Source of the DNA: Verrucomicrobiales bacterium
Lineage (GTDB): Bacteria > Verrucomicrobiota > Verrucomicrobiia > Limisphaerales > J093
NCBI GenBank assembly: GCA_015075445.1
Contig: JABTUJ010000002.1
Location: forward strand, 310,001 to 374,000
Length of the DNA: 64,000 bases
Direction of reading: 5' to 3'
Part shown: piece by piece, positions 38,419-50,581 of the stretch
Layout: each line of letters opens with the position of its first letter
Numbering within the stretch: position 1 is the first letter of the stretch
Position numbers and translations under genes: made by a program
The notes under the pieces: model-generated
The model's input: only the letters and a program-made list of their open reading frames with translations
The model's database searches: none
What the model was told of the DNA's origin: nothing

Positions 38419-41400
38419 TTGAGGAATCCCCCGTGGCGCTGGCGGACTGCGAGGTCCCGGACGACAAGTCAGGGTCCGCGCGAGGTCGAGCCGCCGTTGC
38501 GCGCCGAGTTGTTCACCGTCGAACAGCTTGGGCGCCACGCCCGGGCGCTGGCGGCCACCCATCAGCTTGTGGCTCAGCCCGGCCCGAGCCGCCTGTTGGC
38601 TCGCCTGGACGAGAACGAGCAGCTCCTCCGGAACTATAACCGGGACACGCTCGCCGTGGACCAACGCCGGCGGGTTACGCCTGCCGCCGAGTGGCTGCTG
38701 GACAACTTCTACCTGATCGAGGAACAGATCCAGATGGCGCGGCGGCATCTTCCCCGGGGCTATAGCCGCGAATTGCCGCAGCTCGCCCACGGCCCCTCCG
38801 CCGGACTGCCGCGAGTCTACGACCTCGTCCTCGAGTTGATCCCGCACGTGGATGCACAGATCGATGCCGGGCCGCTCCGCGCGTTCGTCGACGCTTACCA
38901 GGCGGTGGGCTCCCTGAAGCTAGGCGAGTTGTGGGCCATTCCCATCATGCTCCGCCTGGGGTTGATCGAGAATCTCCGCCGGATCACCACGCGGCTGACG
39001 CTGGCCCGGCGGGACCGCGACCTGGCGGACATGTGGGTGGAACGTTTGCAGGATCAGGCGGAAAGGAACCCGTCCCACCTGGTGGTGGTGGTGGCCGACA
39101 TGGCGAAGTCCGACCTTCCGCTGTCCAGTCGGTTTGTGGCCGAGTTCTGCCAGCGCCTGGCGCGCCAGAGGTCCGTCCTGCATCTGGCACGCACCTGGCT
39201 CGAACAGCACCTCCGGGAGCAGGGGCTGTCCATCGAACAACTGGTCGAACAGGAGAGTCAACAGCAGGCGGCGGATCAGGTCTCGGTCAGTCACAGCATC
39301 GGCAGCCTCCGCCTGCTGAGCGCCATCAAATGGAAGGAGTTCGTGGAGGCCCTGAGCCAGGTCGAGCAGACCCTGCGCTCGGACCCCGCCGGCGTGTACC
39401 GTGCCATGGACTTTGCGACCCGCGACCGCTACCGCCATGCGGTCGAGTCCCTCGCCCGACACAGCCAGATCCCGGAAACCCAAGTCGCGCAGCGCGCCAT
39501 CGAACTGGCCGCGGACAGCGCCCGCCACAAGGGGCCCGCGGACCGAACCGCCCACGTGGGCTACTATCTGATCGACAAAGGCCTGCCGGCGCTGGAGGGC
39601 GCGACCCGGGTGCGCTGGCCGTGGCACACCCTCGTCGCCCGCAGCATCCGCCGCTTTCCGCTCTCGTCCTATGTGGGTGGCCTGGCCGTGCTCACCCTGC
39701 TCGTCACTTTGGCTTTCGTGCAGCAGGCCCGGGCCTTCGAGGTGTCGGGCGGGAAACTCCTGGGCTTCGCGCTGGTCTTTCTCCTGGGCGCCAGCCAACT
39801 GGCCGTGGCGTTGATGAACTGGCTGGCCACGCTGCTGGTGAAACCGCGCCGCCTGCCGCGGCTGGATTTCTCCGCCGGCATCGCGGCCGATTCCCGGACG
39901 ATCGTGGTCGTGCCCACCATGCTCACGAGCGCGAAGGGCATCGAGCACCTCCTCGAGACGCTCGAGATTCATCAGCTCGCGAATCGGGACCCGCGCCTGC
40001 ACTATGCCTTGCTCACGGACTTCCGGGACGCGCCCCAGGAACGCCTGCCGGGTGATGAAGGGTTGCTGCAGCAGGCGTGCGCCGGGGTCGAGCGGCTCAA
40101 CCGCAGATACCCCTCCGCCAGGCCGGATCGCTTTTTCCTGCTGCACCGCCCCCGCCGCTGGAACAGCCGCGAGGGGGTGTGGATGGGTTATGAACGCAAG
40201 CGCGGAAAGCTCATGGAGTTCAACGCCCTCCTGCGCGGGGGGGCGCGGGAGTGCTTCTCCACCGTGGTGGGCGACACCGCCATCTTCCCCGCGATCAAGT
40301 ACGTCATCACGCTCGACACCGACACCCAGCTCCCCTGGCGAGCGCCCGGCAGCTCCGTCGGGCATGATGGCCCATCCGCGAACCGGCCGGGTTCGATCCG
40401 GTGCGCGGCATCGTGGCCGACGGCTACAGCATTCTGCAACCGCGCGTGGGGGTGAGTCTGCCGAGCGCCCGCCGGTCTCGGTTCGTCCGGCTCTTCGCCG
40501 GCGACTCGGGCGTTGATCCGTACACGCGGGAGGTCTCGGACGTCTATCAAGACCTCTTCCAGGAAGGCTCCTTCATCGGCAAGGGCATTTACGATGTGGA
40601 TGCCTTTCAACGCGCCCTGCAGGGGCGCTTCCCGGAAAATGCCATCCTCAGTCACGATCTGTTGGAAGCGTGCCATGCCCGCTCGGCCCTCGTGAGCGAC
40701 GTGGAACTCTACGAAGCCCATCCATCCCGCTACAACGTCGATGTGGACCGGCGGCACCGCTGGATCCGCGGGGATTGGCAGATCGCGCAGTGGCTTCTGC
40801 CACGGGTTCCCGGTTCGGACGCCCGGCGCATCGCCAACCCCCTTTCCGGGCTGTCCCGCTGGAAGATTCTCGACAACCTGCGGCGCAGTCTCGTCCCCGT
40901 GGCCCTGCTGCTGTTCCTGCTGGGTGGCTGGCTGTTTCTGCCCGCGCTGGGCGGCTTGGGCTCGCTCCTGGTCCTGGCACTGATCACGCTTCCCGGCTTA
41001 TTGGCGGCGCTCGTGCAGGGCGTTCGCCGGCCGGTCGATGTGCCGTGGGGGATGCATCTCGGGGAAGCCACCCGATCGTACGGCCGGCACCTCGGCCAGG
41101 TCTTGCTCACCCTTGCCTTTCTGCCCTACGACGCCTTCATCAGCCTGGACGCCATCGGCCGGACGCTGCTCCGCTTGCTGGTGACGCGTCGGCGGCTCCT
41201 CGAGTGGCAGGTGTCGGGCGATGCCGAGCACACGCCGCGCGCCGACCTCGTCGGCTTCTACGCCACCATGTGGATCGCGCCGGTAATCGCCCTTGCGACC
41301 GGACTGCTCCTGGCCGCGGAGCAGCCCGGCCAACTGGCGCTGGCCTTCCCCCTGCTGGCGGTCTGGCTCGCGGCCCCGTGGATCGCCTGGTGGATCAGCC

Positions 41401-44400
41401 AGCCCCTGGAATCCCCCGTCCCGGCCTTGTCGGCCGCGCAACTGACCTTTCTGCACCGCACGGCCCGCCGGACGTGGCACTTCTTCGAGACCTTCGTCAC
41501 GGCGCAGGAGAACTGGCTGCCGCCGGACAACTTCCAGGAGGTGCCCGGGCCGACGATCGCCTCGCGGACCTCACCCACGAACATAGGCCTGGCTTTGCTC
41601 GCCAATCTGGCGGCCCGGGATCTGGGGTATCTCTCGCGCGCCGGCCTGATCCGGCGCACCGAAGCGACGCTCGCCACCCTGCAACGACTCGAGCGGCATC
41701 GCGGCCATTTCTACAATTGGTACGACACGCGCACGCTGCGTCCACTCCTGCCGCTGTACGTTTCCAGTGTGGACAGCGGCAACCTGGCGGGGCATCTCCT
41801 GACGCTCGCCGCGGGACTGCGGGAACAGGCGGAAGGCCCCCTCTTCACGCCCCAGGTCTTTGCCGGTCTGCGCGACACGGTGGGGGTTCTCCGGGAGTTG
41901 GCCCACGACCATGCCCCGCTGGCCCAGCTCGAGGCGGACCTCGCGCAGTCGCCCGCCCCTCTGCACGAAGCGCATGCCCTGCTGGTACGGGCCACGGCCC
42001 AGGCGACCGCGATCGCCGCATCCTGGGCTCAGCGAGAGGAACCCTTGAGGTTGTGGGGGCACCTGCTCAAGCAGAGTTGCGAGGAGCATCTGGCGGAGCT
42101 GCAAGGCCTGGCTCCGTGGCTCGTCGGGTCGCGACCCGAGAGTCGCCCCCCGGGCGAAGACGTGGCGCCATCGTCTGCGGCCACCCCACCCCCGAACCCC
42201 GCCATGCCGGCGGGCGTTCCCGCATCGGTGGCCAGCGCGTTGGAAGCGCTGGCCGGGCAATGCGAGGTGCTGGCGGCGATGGACTTCACCTGTCTGTTCG
42301 ACTCCGCCCGCGAGCTCTTTTCCATCGGGTGCAACGTCACGGAACACCGGTGCGATGCCAGCTTCTATGATCTCCTGGCTTCGGAGGCGCGGTTGGGCAG
42401 CTACGTGGCCATCGCGTTGGGGCAGGTTCCCCAAGACCACTGGTTTTCACTGGGCCGGCTGCTCGTCGCGACGCGCGGCGAGCACCTGCTCGTCTCCTGG
42501 AGCGGCTCGATGTTCGAGTACCTCATGCCGCTGCTGGTCATGCCCCACTACGAGCACACGTTGCTCGGTCAGACGTGCGCCGCGGCGGTGCAAGCCCAGA
42601 TCGAGTATGGGAATCTGCGCGGCGTGCCGTGGGGCATCTCCGAATCGGGCTACCACCGGACCGACGCTCAACTCAACTACCAATACCGCGCGTTCGGCGT
42701 GCCCCGCCTGGGCCTGAAACGCGGATTGGCAGAGGACTTGGTCGTCGCCCCTTACGCCAGTGCGCTGGCGCTGGTGGTGGCCCCGGCGAAAGCCTGCGCC
42801 AACCTGCAGCGGCTGGCGGCCGAGGGCCGGGCCGGCGATTACGGCTTCTACGAAGCGGTGGATTACACCCGGCGGCGGCTGCCGCCGGACGAAACCAGCG
42901 CCACGATCCGCTCGTTCATGGCGCATCACCAGGGGATGAGCTTGCTGGCGCTGGTGAATGTCCTGCAGGACGCCCCGATGCCGCGGCGGTTCCTGGCCTG
43001 TCCGATCCTGCGGGCGGCGGACCTGCTGTTGCAGGAGCGCCTGCCGCGGACCGCCGCCAGCGTGGGCACCGACGATGTGAAACTCAAGGAGCCGCGCACG
43101 GTCGTCAGCGACGGCGAAGCCGCCATGCGGGTGTTCACGGATCCCACCCCGCCCGTGCCCGAGGTTCATCTGCTGTCCAACGGTCGTTATCATGTCGTCA
43201 TCAGCAGCGCCGGTGGCGGCTACAGCCGCTGGCGCGATCTGGCGGTGACCCGTTGGCGCGAGGATGCCACGCGCGATTGCTGGGGCATGTTTGTCTATGT
43301 GCGCGATCGCGCGACGGGCGAGGTGTGGTCCACCGCCTATCAACCCGTCCGGCGGGCCACGCCAGGCTACGAGGCCATCTTCACGCAGGCGCGCGCTGAG
43401 TTCCGGCAGCGTCCGCCCGGCCTCGAAGTCCACACCGCGATCAGCGTGTCGCCGGAGGACGACGTGGAACTGCGCCGCCTCACCCTCGCCAACCGTTCCT
43501 CCGGCGTGCGCGTCCTGGAGGTGACCACGTATGCCGAGGTGGTGCTCGCCCCGCCGGCCGCGGACGCGGCGCATCCCGCGTTCAGCAATCTCTTTGTCCA
43601 AACCGAATTCCTGCGCCGCGCCTCCGCCCTGCTCTGCACCCGCCGGGCCCGCTCCCCGGAAGAGCAGCCGCCGTGGCTGCTGCATCTGCTCGTGGGCCCC
43701 GGGGCCGACCCGGGCGACCTCTCCTGCGAAACCAATCGCTCCCGCTTCGTCGGACGCGGCGGATCGCTGGCGCAACCGGCCGCGATGCAGAGCGTCTCGC
43801 CCTTGTCCAACACGGTCGGTTCCGTGCTGGATCCGATCGTCGCGCTGCGGCGCACCGTCACGCTCGCGCCCGATGAGACCGTCATCCTGAACGTGGTCCT
43901 GGGCGTGACCGAAACCCGCGAGGCGGCGCGGGCGCAGGTGGACAAGTACCAGAGCGCCCGCATGGCGGATCGCGCCTTCGACCTGGCCTGGACCCACAGC
44001 CAGGTGACACTGCACCAGCTCGATGCCACGGAGGCGGAGGCACAACAGTACGGCCGTCTGGCCGGCGCCTTGATCTATGCCGACCCCGACCGGCGGGTTC
44101 CCCCCAACCTGCTGCGCCAGAACCGACGCGGCCAGAGCGGGCTCTGGGGCTACGGCATCTCCGGCGACGTGCCCATCGTGTTGCTCCGCCTCAGCGATCC
44201 GGACAAGCTGACGATCGTCCGCCAGATGATCCAGGCTCACTCCTACTGGCGCCGGAAAGGACTGACCGTGGATCTCGTCATCCTGAACGAGGACGACTCG
44301 ATCTACCGCCAGTCCCTGCAGGACCAGATCATCCGTCTGGTTTCATCCGGCAGCGAGGCGCACCTGCTGGACCAGCCCGGCGGCATCTTCGTCCGGCGCC

Positions 44401-46985
44401 TCGAACACATCCCCCCGGACGATCGGCTGCTCCTGCAATCCGTCGCACGCATCGTCCTGAGCGATGAACACGGAACCCTGGCGGAGCAACTGGAACGGCG
44501 CCGCATCGCCGATCCCCCGGTGCCGACGCTCAGACCCACCCGGCAGGCGTCGCCCGAGCTGCCCACCCTGCTCCCGCCCCGCGAGCTGATCTTCGCCAAC
44601 GGCCTGGGCGGATTCACGCGGGACGGCCACGAGTACGTCATCACCCTCCAGCCCGGCCAGATGACCCCCGCGCCGTGGATCAATGTGCTGGCCAATCCCC
44701 ACTTTGGGACCGTGATCTCCGAAAGCGGCTCGGCCTACACCTGGGTCGAGAATGCCCATGAGTTCCGGCTGACCCCCTGGAACAATGATCCCGTTCAGGA
44801 CCCCAGCGGCGAGGCCCTCTACATCCGCGACGAGGCGACCGGCCAGTACTGGTCGCCCACCCCGTTGCCAGCGCGCGGCCCCACGCCGCATGTCATCCGC
44901 CATGGCTTCGGCTACACGGTCTTCGAGCATACCGAGCAGGGCATTGCCTCGGAGTTGTGGGTGTATGTGGCGATGGACGCCCCGGTGAAGTTCATGGTTC
45001 TGAAACTGCGCAATGTCTCGGAACGCCCGCGCCGCCTGTCCGTCACGGCCTACTGCGAATGGGTTCTGGGAGACCTGCGGCCCAAGACCCTGCTCCACGT
45101 GCAAACCGAGGTGGACCTCAAGACCGGTGCCCTGCTGGCACGCAACCCGTACCACGCCGAGTTCGCCGACCGCCTCGCGTTTCTGGACGCCGGCGACATC
45201 CCGCGCACGCTCACCGGCGATCGGAAGGAGTTCCTGGGTCGAAATGGCAGCCCGTCGCGACCCGCGGCCCTGAACCACGTCCGCCTCTCCGGTCGGGTGG
45301 GGGCCGGGCTGGACCCGTGCGGGGCCGTGCAAGTCACGCTCGATCTGCTGCCAGGCCAGGAACGCGAAGCCAGCTTTCGCCTCGGCGTCGGGCGCGACGC
45401 CCCGGACGTGCAGGACTTGATTCAACGGTTCCGCCGGGCCGACGCCAGCCGCGGGGCGCTCGAAGGCGTCTGGGAATACTGGAATCGGACCCTCGGGGCG
45501 GTGAACGTCGAGACCCCCGATCCGGCGGTGAACGTGCTCGCCAATGGCTGGCTCCTCTACCAGACGCTGAGCAGCCGGCTCTGGGGGAGGACGGGCTTCT
45601 ATCAGTCCGGCGGCGCCTACGGGTTCCGCGACCAGTTGCAGGACGTGATGGCGCTGGTCCACGCCGAACCGGCCCTCACCCGCGCCCATCTGCTCCGCGC
45701 CGCCGCGCGTCAGTTTCGCGAGGGGGACGTCCAGCATTGGTGGCACCCGCCGGCGGGTCGCGGCGTGCGGACCCATTGCTCCGACGACTACCTGTGGTTG
45801 CCTTATGTCACCTGCCGCTATGTCGCCGCGCTGGCGGATACCGGCGTGCTCGACGAAGCGATTCCCTTTCTCGAAGCCCGGCCGGTCAGACCGGACGAGG
45901 AGTCCTACTATGATCTGCCGCAGCGATCCGAGGAGTCAGGCACCCTGTACCAGCATTGCGTCCGTGCCCTCGAACGCGGACTGCGCTTCGGCCCGCACGG
46001 CTTGCCGTTGATCGGGAGCTGCGATTGGAACGACGGCCTGAATCGGGTGGGGCACGGCGGGCAGGGCGAAAGCGTCTGGCTGGGCTTCTTTCTCTTCGAC
46101 GTGCTCACCCAGTTCGCCGAACTCGCGCGCGCGCGAAACGACCCCGTTTTCGCCGACCGCTGCGTCACCCAGGCGCGCCAACTGCACCAGAACCTCGAGG
46201 CACACGCCTGGGACGGCCAATGGTATCTGCGCGCCTGGTTCGACAGCGGCGAACCCCTCGGTTCCGCAGCCAGTCCCGAATGCCAGATCGATTCCTTGCC
46301 GCAGAGCTGGTCGGTGATCAGCGGGGCGGGCGACCCCCAGCGGTCCCGTCAGGCGATGAACGCCGTGGAGCAGCGCCTGATCCGGCGGCGCGTCCGGCTC
46401 ATCCAGTTGCTCGATCCCCCATTCGACAAGTCGCCGCTGCATCCCGGCTATATCAAAGGCTACATGCCGGGCGTGCGCGAAAACGGCGGGCAATACACCC
46501 ACGCCGGACTGTGGGCTGTCATGGCCTTCGCCCTCCAGGGTGACAGCGACCGCGCGTGGAAGCTCTTCGGGCTGCTCACCCCCATCCATCACGGCGCGAC
46601 GCCCCAACAGGTGGCCACCTACCAGGCCGAGCCGTACGTCGTCGCGGCGGACGTCTATGCGGTCGCGCCGCACACGGGCCGGGGCGGTTGGACGTGGTAC
46701 ACCGGTTCGGCTGGCTGGATGTACCGGCTGCTCATCGAAACGCTCCTGGGCGTCAACCGCGAAGGGGACCGCCTGCGTTTGAACCCGCGGCTGCCGCGCC
46801 ACTGGCAGGGCTACAAACTCCATTACCGCTACCGGCAAACGGTCTATCACATCACCATCACCCGGCGCGCGGCTCCTCCGGACGCCGCCCCTCCACTCGC
46901 TCCGGACGGCCCTGAACGGGACGGTCAGACCATCCTTCTGGTGGACGATGGCCAGGAGCATGCGGTGGAACTCAGCGTCCCTTGA
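38419..46985 (+). pseudogene. ndvB: Cyclic beta-1,2-glucan synthase (NdvB/Cgs-like), frame broken near 40.36 kb
   Basis: The two open frames (to 40455 and from 40401) join into one giant protein near 2,850 residues, the usual Cgs length. Order: an N-terminal helical domain; membrane helices near 39660-39830; a GT84 glycosyltransferase (VVPTMLTSAKGIEHLLETLE, ITLDTDTQLP, RRHRWIRGDWQ); further helices near 40880-41020 and 41270-41400; a glycoamylase-like domain (RHRGHFYNWYDT, PLYVSSVDSGNLAGHL); and two GH94-related modules, the second with THCSDDYLWLPY. It builds and cyclises periplasmic beta-1,2-glucan from UDP-glucose. Small indels within about 40340-40410 shift the frame, after DTDTQLP and before GIVADGY. 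TTG 38419 or TTG 38497 may start it. Confidence 0.9.
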
Positions 46986-47190
46986 CCGGACCCCGGAGCG
47001 GACAGGCCGTCCGATTGACGGTCCCGTGCTGGAGTTGAACCTCCAGACCGGCGCGGCACTGCTCCGAGTCGAACGTGTCCCAGCGGATGCCGAGTTGCTT
47101 GCCGATCGCTTGCGCCTGATCCAGGGCAAAGGTCGTGGGGGGCTCATCGTAGCCGGACGCACCCCTGCACCGGGCCTCCGGAGGCCGCCA

Positions 47191-47207
47191 TAGGGTGAAC
47201 ACCCCAT
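47191..47207 (+). promoter_or_regulatory. Palindromic stress-regulon site, copy 10
   Basis: TAGGGTGAACACCCCATCGC with a weaker block CTATTGTCGC 23 nt after CCCCAT. It is 37 bp before the entericidin-like gene, so the leader would be very short. Confidence 0.65.
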
Positions 47208-47243
47208 CGCGGCCCGCCGCGGGACCGGTTCTATTGTCGCCCT

Positions 47244-47405
47244 GTGAATACTCATCTCAGCAGACTGCTCCCACGACTCGCGTGGCTGCTCCTCGTCGTT
47301 GTCACCGGTGTCCTGGTCACGGTCGGAGTCGGCTGTAACACGGCCCAGGGTTTCGGCGAGGATGTGGAAAGCGCTGGTGAAGCGATTCAGGACAAGACCA
47401 AGTGA
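47244..47405 (+). CDS. Entericidin A/B family lipoprotein
   Basis: The frame of 53 residues starts at GTG 47244. It has a positively charged N-terminus, a hydrophobic stretch (LAWLLLVVVTGVLVTVGVG) and lipobox Cys31, followed by CNTAQGFGEDVESAGEAIQD (the motif CNTxxGxGxDxxxxGexI of entericidins). These are tiny cell-envelope lipoproteins, an antidote-toxin pair in enterics, induced in stationary phase by sigma-S. Only one copy is visible. It is directly behind palindrome copy 10. Confidence 0.85.
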   Translation: MNTHLSRLLPRLAWLLLVVVTGVLVTVGVGCNTAQGFGEDVESAGEAIQDKTK

Positions 47406-47850
47406 CGTCCGGCGAGTGCCGTCGCCCGGAGCGGGACACGCCAGCGCAGGAGCTGGCCTGACCTCGTCGCCGGCCTCACGTCAACTGGTGGGGGGTGACC
47501 CATGCACTCCCGTCCTCCAGAGATTCCCGACCTGGGCGGGCTGCGGACTGAGCCGGCGAGGGACCCCCTCCAGGACGACCCGCGCTACAGGGAGTCCGCC
47601 TTCCCCTAATCCCCTACGTTCGCAATCGGGAATGGAACCCGGACCAACGGCAACGGACCCATCGGCGATCTCCGAGCCGCTTGAGACGTGACGAGGAGCC
47701 CTGTCGTGTGCATGGCCTGCCCGAGGGCTCGAGCGGCTGGCAGATCGAACCGGGCGCGGTAGGGTTTTACCCCATGGCCACGGCCCGGCCTCCCGCTACC
47801 CTGCTGCCAACGCTCGATCCGAGACTGCCACCTCCAAAGCAACACCCGTC
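47406..47850. other. 445-bp intergenic region
   Basis: Palindrome copy 11 (47760) is the only structure seen. No coding frame or RNA gene is recognisable. Confidence 0.5.
47760..47775 (+). promoter_or_regulatory. Palindromic stress-regulon site, copy 11
   Basis: TAGGGTTTTACCCCATGGC with CTACCCTGCT 20 nt after CCCCAT. It is 76 bp before the BON-domain gene. Confidence 0.68.
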
Positions 47851-48672
47851 ATGAAAGCACGTCCTCCCTTCGCGCTGGGCGCCGCCGTCGCCTGGTTCCT
47901 CACCGCCACGGCCCTGCCCGCCTCCGAGACGGACGACCGCATCGAGTCGTCGTTCAGCAAGTCCTACGCGTACCGGGTCTACCTCAAGGATGCCGCCATC
48001 AAGGCGGAGTCGCGGAACGGGGTCGTGACCTTGTCCGGGCAGGTGGACGAAGAGAGCCACAAGCACCTGGCTGAGGAAGCCGTGGCCGGCCTGCCCGGCG
48101 TCGCGCGGGTGGACAATCGACTGGAGGTCAAACTCGAGGGCACCGAGAAGTCGGACAACTGGATCCGCGCCAAGGTCCGCAGCGTGCTGGCGCTGCATCG
48201 GAACGTCAGCGGGAGCCGCACGCAGGTGGACATCCGGGACGGTGTCATCACCCTGCGGGGTCAGGCCACGAGCGAGGCGCAGAAGGAACTGGCCACCGAA
48301 TACGCCCAGGACGTCCAGGGGGTCCTGCGGGTCACGAATGTCATGACGGTGGCGAAGGCACCGGCCCCGCCGGCCGCCACGGTGGCCGAGGCGGTGGATG
48401 ATGCCTCGATCACGGCCCAGGTCAAAGTGGCCCTGCGCCTGCATCGTTCCACCAGTACCGTCAACACCCGCGTGGGAACCGCCGGGGGCGTCGTCACCGT
48501 GGGGGGCGTGGCCCGGAACGCAGCGGAAAAGGCGCTGGTGACCAAGCTCGCGATGGACATCAGCGGCGTGCAGCGCGTAATCAACAACATGGCATTAGCG
48601 CCGATGGGTTCGCCGAGTGACGTCCGCCCTGCCGGCGCCCGGAACCTGCGACTGGCGACCACGGAGGACTAG
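47851..48672 (+). CDS. Periplasmic triple BON-domain protein
   Basis: The 273-residue protein has a signal peptide (MKARPPFALGAAVAWFLTATALPAS) and three BON domains. The first is at about 30-100 (AAIKAESRNGVVTLSGQVD; GLPGVARVDNRL), the second at 105-180 (QVDIRDGVITLRGQATS; VLRVTNVMTV) and the third at 190-260 (VNTRVGTAGGVVTVGGVARN; ISGVQRVINNM). BON proteins bind membranes or envelope polymers and are typical osmotic-stress genes (OsmY). It is the first gene after palindrome copy 11 and is followed by CsbD. Confidence 0.9.
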   Translation: MKARPPFALGAAVAWFLTATALPASETDDRIESSFSKSYAYRVYLKDAAIKAESRNGVVTLSGQVDEESHKHLAEEAVAGLPGVARVDNRLEVKLEGTEKSDNWIRAKVRSVLALHRNVSGSRTQVDIRDGVITLRGQATSEAQKELATEYAQDVQGVLRVTNVMTVAKAPAPPAATVAEAVDDASITAQVKVALRLHRSTSTVNTRVGTAGGVVTVGGVARNAAEKALVTKLAMDISGVQRVINNMALAPMGSPSDVRPAGARNLRLATTED

Positions 48673-48712
48673 GCGGGAGGCCAGGGGACGCCGGGCTGAA
48701 CAACTCGGAACC

Positions 48713-48913
48713 ATGAACACATTCGAGATCCAGGGCGACTGGAACAACGCCAGGAGAAAACTGAAACGGAGGTGGGCCCAACTGACAGAGGGCGATTGGT
48801 GCGTCGTCGCTCGCAAGCAGGATGAGCTCCTGGGCCCCCTTCAGAAGCGCACCCGGGCAACTCGGAGGGCCGTCGGGCCCGCCCACCCGACGTGGTCCGA
48901 CGGTTGGCTGTAG
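48713..48913 (+). CDS. CsbD-like stress protein
   Basis: The 66-residue protein starts at ATG 48713 and shows the CsbD pattern EIQGDWNNARRKLKRRWAQL-TEGDW, followed by a second helix (ARKQDELLGPLQKRT). CsbD is under sigma-B control in Bacillus, and homologues are general-stress proteins of unknown mechanism. The C-terminus is longer and more basic than usual. An upstream extension of the frame is not conserved. It lies 40 bp after the BON gene and 40 bp before the phospholipase D gene. Confidence 0.72.
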   Translation: MNTFEIQGDWNNARRKLKRRWAQLTEGDWCVVARKQDELLGPLQKRTRATRRAVGPAHPTWSDGWL

Positions 48914-48952
48914 GCGGCCCAACGCACGGGCGGAAAGGGGTGCGGGAAAGGT

Positions 48953-50248
48953 GTGACCTCCCATCCGCGTGAGCGCCTCCTCAGGCGTATGCGGGCGCGC
49001 GGGGCGTGGATCTACGCGACGCTTCGTCCCCGAGCGGGCCGCCGGTTGCCGGAGGAGCTTCGCGCCGGGACCGTGGGGCGGCTGGCTGAGTCGTTGGCCT
49101 CCGGCGTTTCGGACGCGGGGTTCGAACGGTTGATCGCCCGCATCGACTCCGGGCCCATCCACTGCGGGAACCAGGTCCGGTTGTTCTTCAGCGGCGAGGA
49201 GGCTTTCGCGTCGATCCTGGAGGCCGTCGCCGGCGCCGCGGAGGAGGTTCTGCTGGAGACTTACATCCTGAGAGATGACGCCACGGGGCGGAAGCTCGTG
49301 GGGGTGTTGGCCGAGGCGGTGGGGCGGGGCGTGCGGGTTCAAGTGCTGGCGGACAACTACGGTTCCTGGGCGGCGAAGCGCTCGTTCTGGCGCCGGATGC
49401 GCAGCCTGGGAATCGAAGGTCGGCTGTTTCATCCGTTCTGGAGTCATCTGCGGGGGCTCCTGTTTCGCGATCATCGGAAGATCATCGTCATCGACCGCCG
49501 GGTTTGCTTCACCGGCGGGATGAACGTGGCCAACGAGTATGGGTCGTCGCACCGCAACGAGGACGTGGCCTGGCGGGATACGCACGCGCGGATCGAGGGC
49601 CCGACGGCCGGGGAACTGGCGCTGGTGTTCGGTGAAGGTTGGGGACGTGCGGGAGGGGTGTCGCAGCCTCGGCCCGCCGTGCCGGCCAGGGAGCGGAGCG
49701 GCGCCAGCACGTTGGTCCTGGATTCGCGCGCCGGCCGGGGCCACCGGGAGACGGCCGCGGTGCTGGCCGCCCTCGTGGGGGCGTCACGGAAGCGCCTGTG
49801 GATCACGAATTCCTACTTTGCCCCGAACCGGACGGCGATTCGCCTCCTGGGATGCGCGGCGCAACGCGGCGTCGACGTGCGCCTGCTCCTGCCCGGCCCG
49901 ACCGACATGCCCTTGGTGCGCCACGCCGGGCATGGCAACTACTCGGCCCTGCTCGCCCACGGAGTGCGGGTGTTCGAGTATCAGGCGGCGGTTCTCCACG
50001 CCAAGACGCTGGTGGTGGATGACTTCGTCTCGGTCGTGGGTTCATCGAACCTTGATTTCCGATCCTTCTACTTCAACGCGGAGTGCAACGTCTTGATCCT
50101 GGACGAGGGAACCGGACGCCGGATGGCGCGGGCGTTCGAGGAGGACCTGGACCAAGCCATCGAGGTGAGACCTGAAGTCTGGCACCGCCGGCCGCTGGCT
50201 CATCGGTTGGGCGACGCCCTGGCCCGGTGCCTCAGTCCACTGCTCTAA
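48953..50248 (+). CDS. Phospholipase D family, cardiolipin-synthase-like
   Basis: The 431-residue protein has two PLD motifs. HKD1 is FRDHRKIIVIDRRVCFTGGMN (split: DHRKIIVID and CFTGGMN) and HKD2 is LHAKTLVVDDFVSVVGSSNLD (split: LHAKTLVVDD and GSSNLDFRSF). Their His-x-Lys and distal Ser/Asn are in place. It resembles ClsB/ClsC: there is no N-terminal membrane pair. It would transfer phosphatidyl groups to form cardiolipin. The start is GTG 48953, after AAAGG. It probably shares a message with BON and CsbD. Confidence 0.88.
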   Translation: MTSHPRERLLRRMRARGAWIYATLRPRAGRRLPEELRAGTVGRLAESLASGVSDAGFERLIARIDSGPIHCGNQVRLFFSGEEAFASILEAVAGAAEEVLLETYILRDDATGRKLVGVLAEAVGRGVRVQVLADNYGSWAAKRSFWRRMRSLGIEGRLFHPFWSHLRGLLFRDHRKIIVIDRRVCFTGGMNVANEYGSSHRNEDVAWRDTHARIEGPTAGELALVFGEGWGRAGGVSQPRPAVPARERSGASTLVLDSRAGRGHRETAAVLAALVGASRKRLWITNSYFAPNRTAIRLLGCAAQRGVDVRLLLPGPTDMPLVRHAGHGNYSALLAHGVRVFEYQAAVLHAKTLVVDDFVSVVGSSNLDFRSFYFNAECNVLILDEGTGRRMARAFEEDLDQAIEVRPEVWHRRPLAHRLGDALARCLSPLL

Positions 50249-50365
50249 GCCCGAAGGGCGCCGACGAGAAGGTGGGGTCCGGCAGAAGAGTTGCCCCCCG
50301 CACGAGCAGGGGGGTGCACGGTTTACGAACGACGCATAGCTTGGCTGATTCCGGGGCCGGTCGCC

Positions 50366-50383
50366 ATTGGGGTGAACACCCTA
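50366..50383 (-). promoter_or_regulatory. Palindromic stress-regulon site, copy 12 (reverse orientation)
   Basis: On the minus strand it reads TAGGGTGTTCACCCCAATGGC, with AAGCTATGCG 23 nt later, close to AAGCTATCCG at copy 5. It therefore points left, toward the 3' end of the phospholipase gene. The nearest start in the other direction is 50471. Confidence 0.6.
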
Positions 50384-50470
50384 CGGCGGTCGCATGGCTT
50401 CCGAATATGGTGCTAACTTAGAAGTGGGCGAAGCGCACAAACAACGACCTGCAACGCGTCGGAGGCAAGC

Positions 50471-50581
50471 ATGAGGAACGACTGGGGCACATTCGGAAGT
50501 CAACTGGTTGAACCCCTGAAGCGACTGGAAGGGGGGCCGAGGCTCCCGCTTTCTGCTGCTCCCCAGCCCCAGTGTCCATGA
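50471..50581 (+). CDS. 36-aa ORF translationally coupled to the AsmA-like gene
   Basis: ATG 50471 follows a GGAGG ribosome site by 5 nt. The frame MRNDWGTFGSQLVEPLKRLE continues to 36 residues, and its stop overlaps the ATG of the next gene (ATGA). This is typical of a leader peptide or a small membrane-adjacent protein. No family is recognised. Confidence 0.55.
   Translation: MRNDWGTFGSQLVEPLKRLEGGPRLPLSAAPQPQCP

Noticed and set aside
47480..47505. GGGGGGTGACCCATG, a partial palindrome-like string
   Set aside because: The arms are too short and the ACCCCAT arm is missing.
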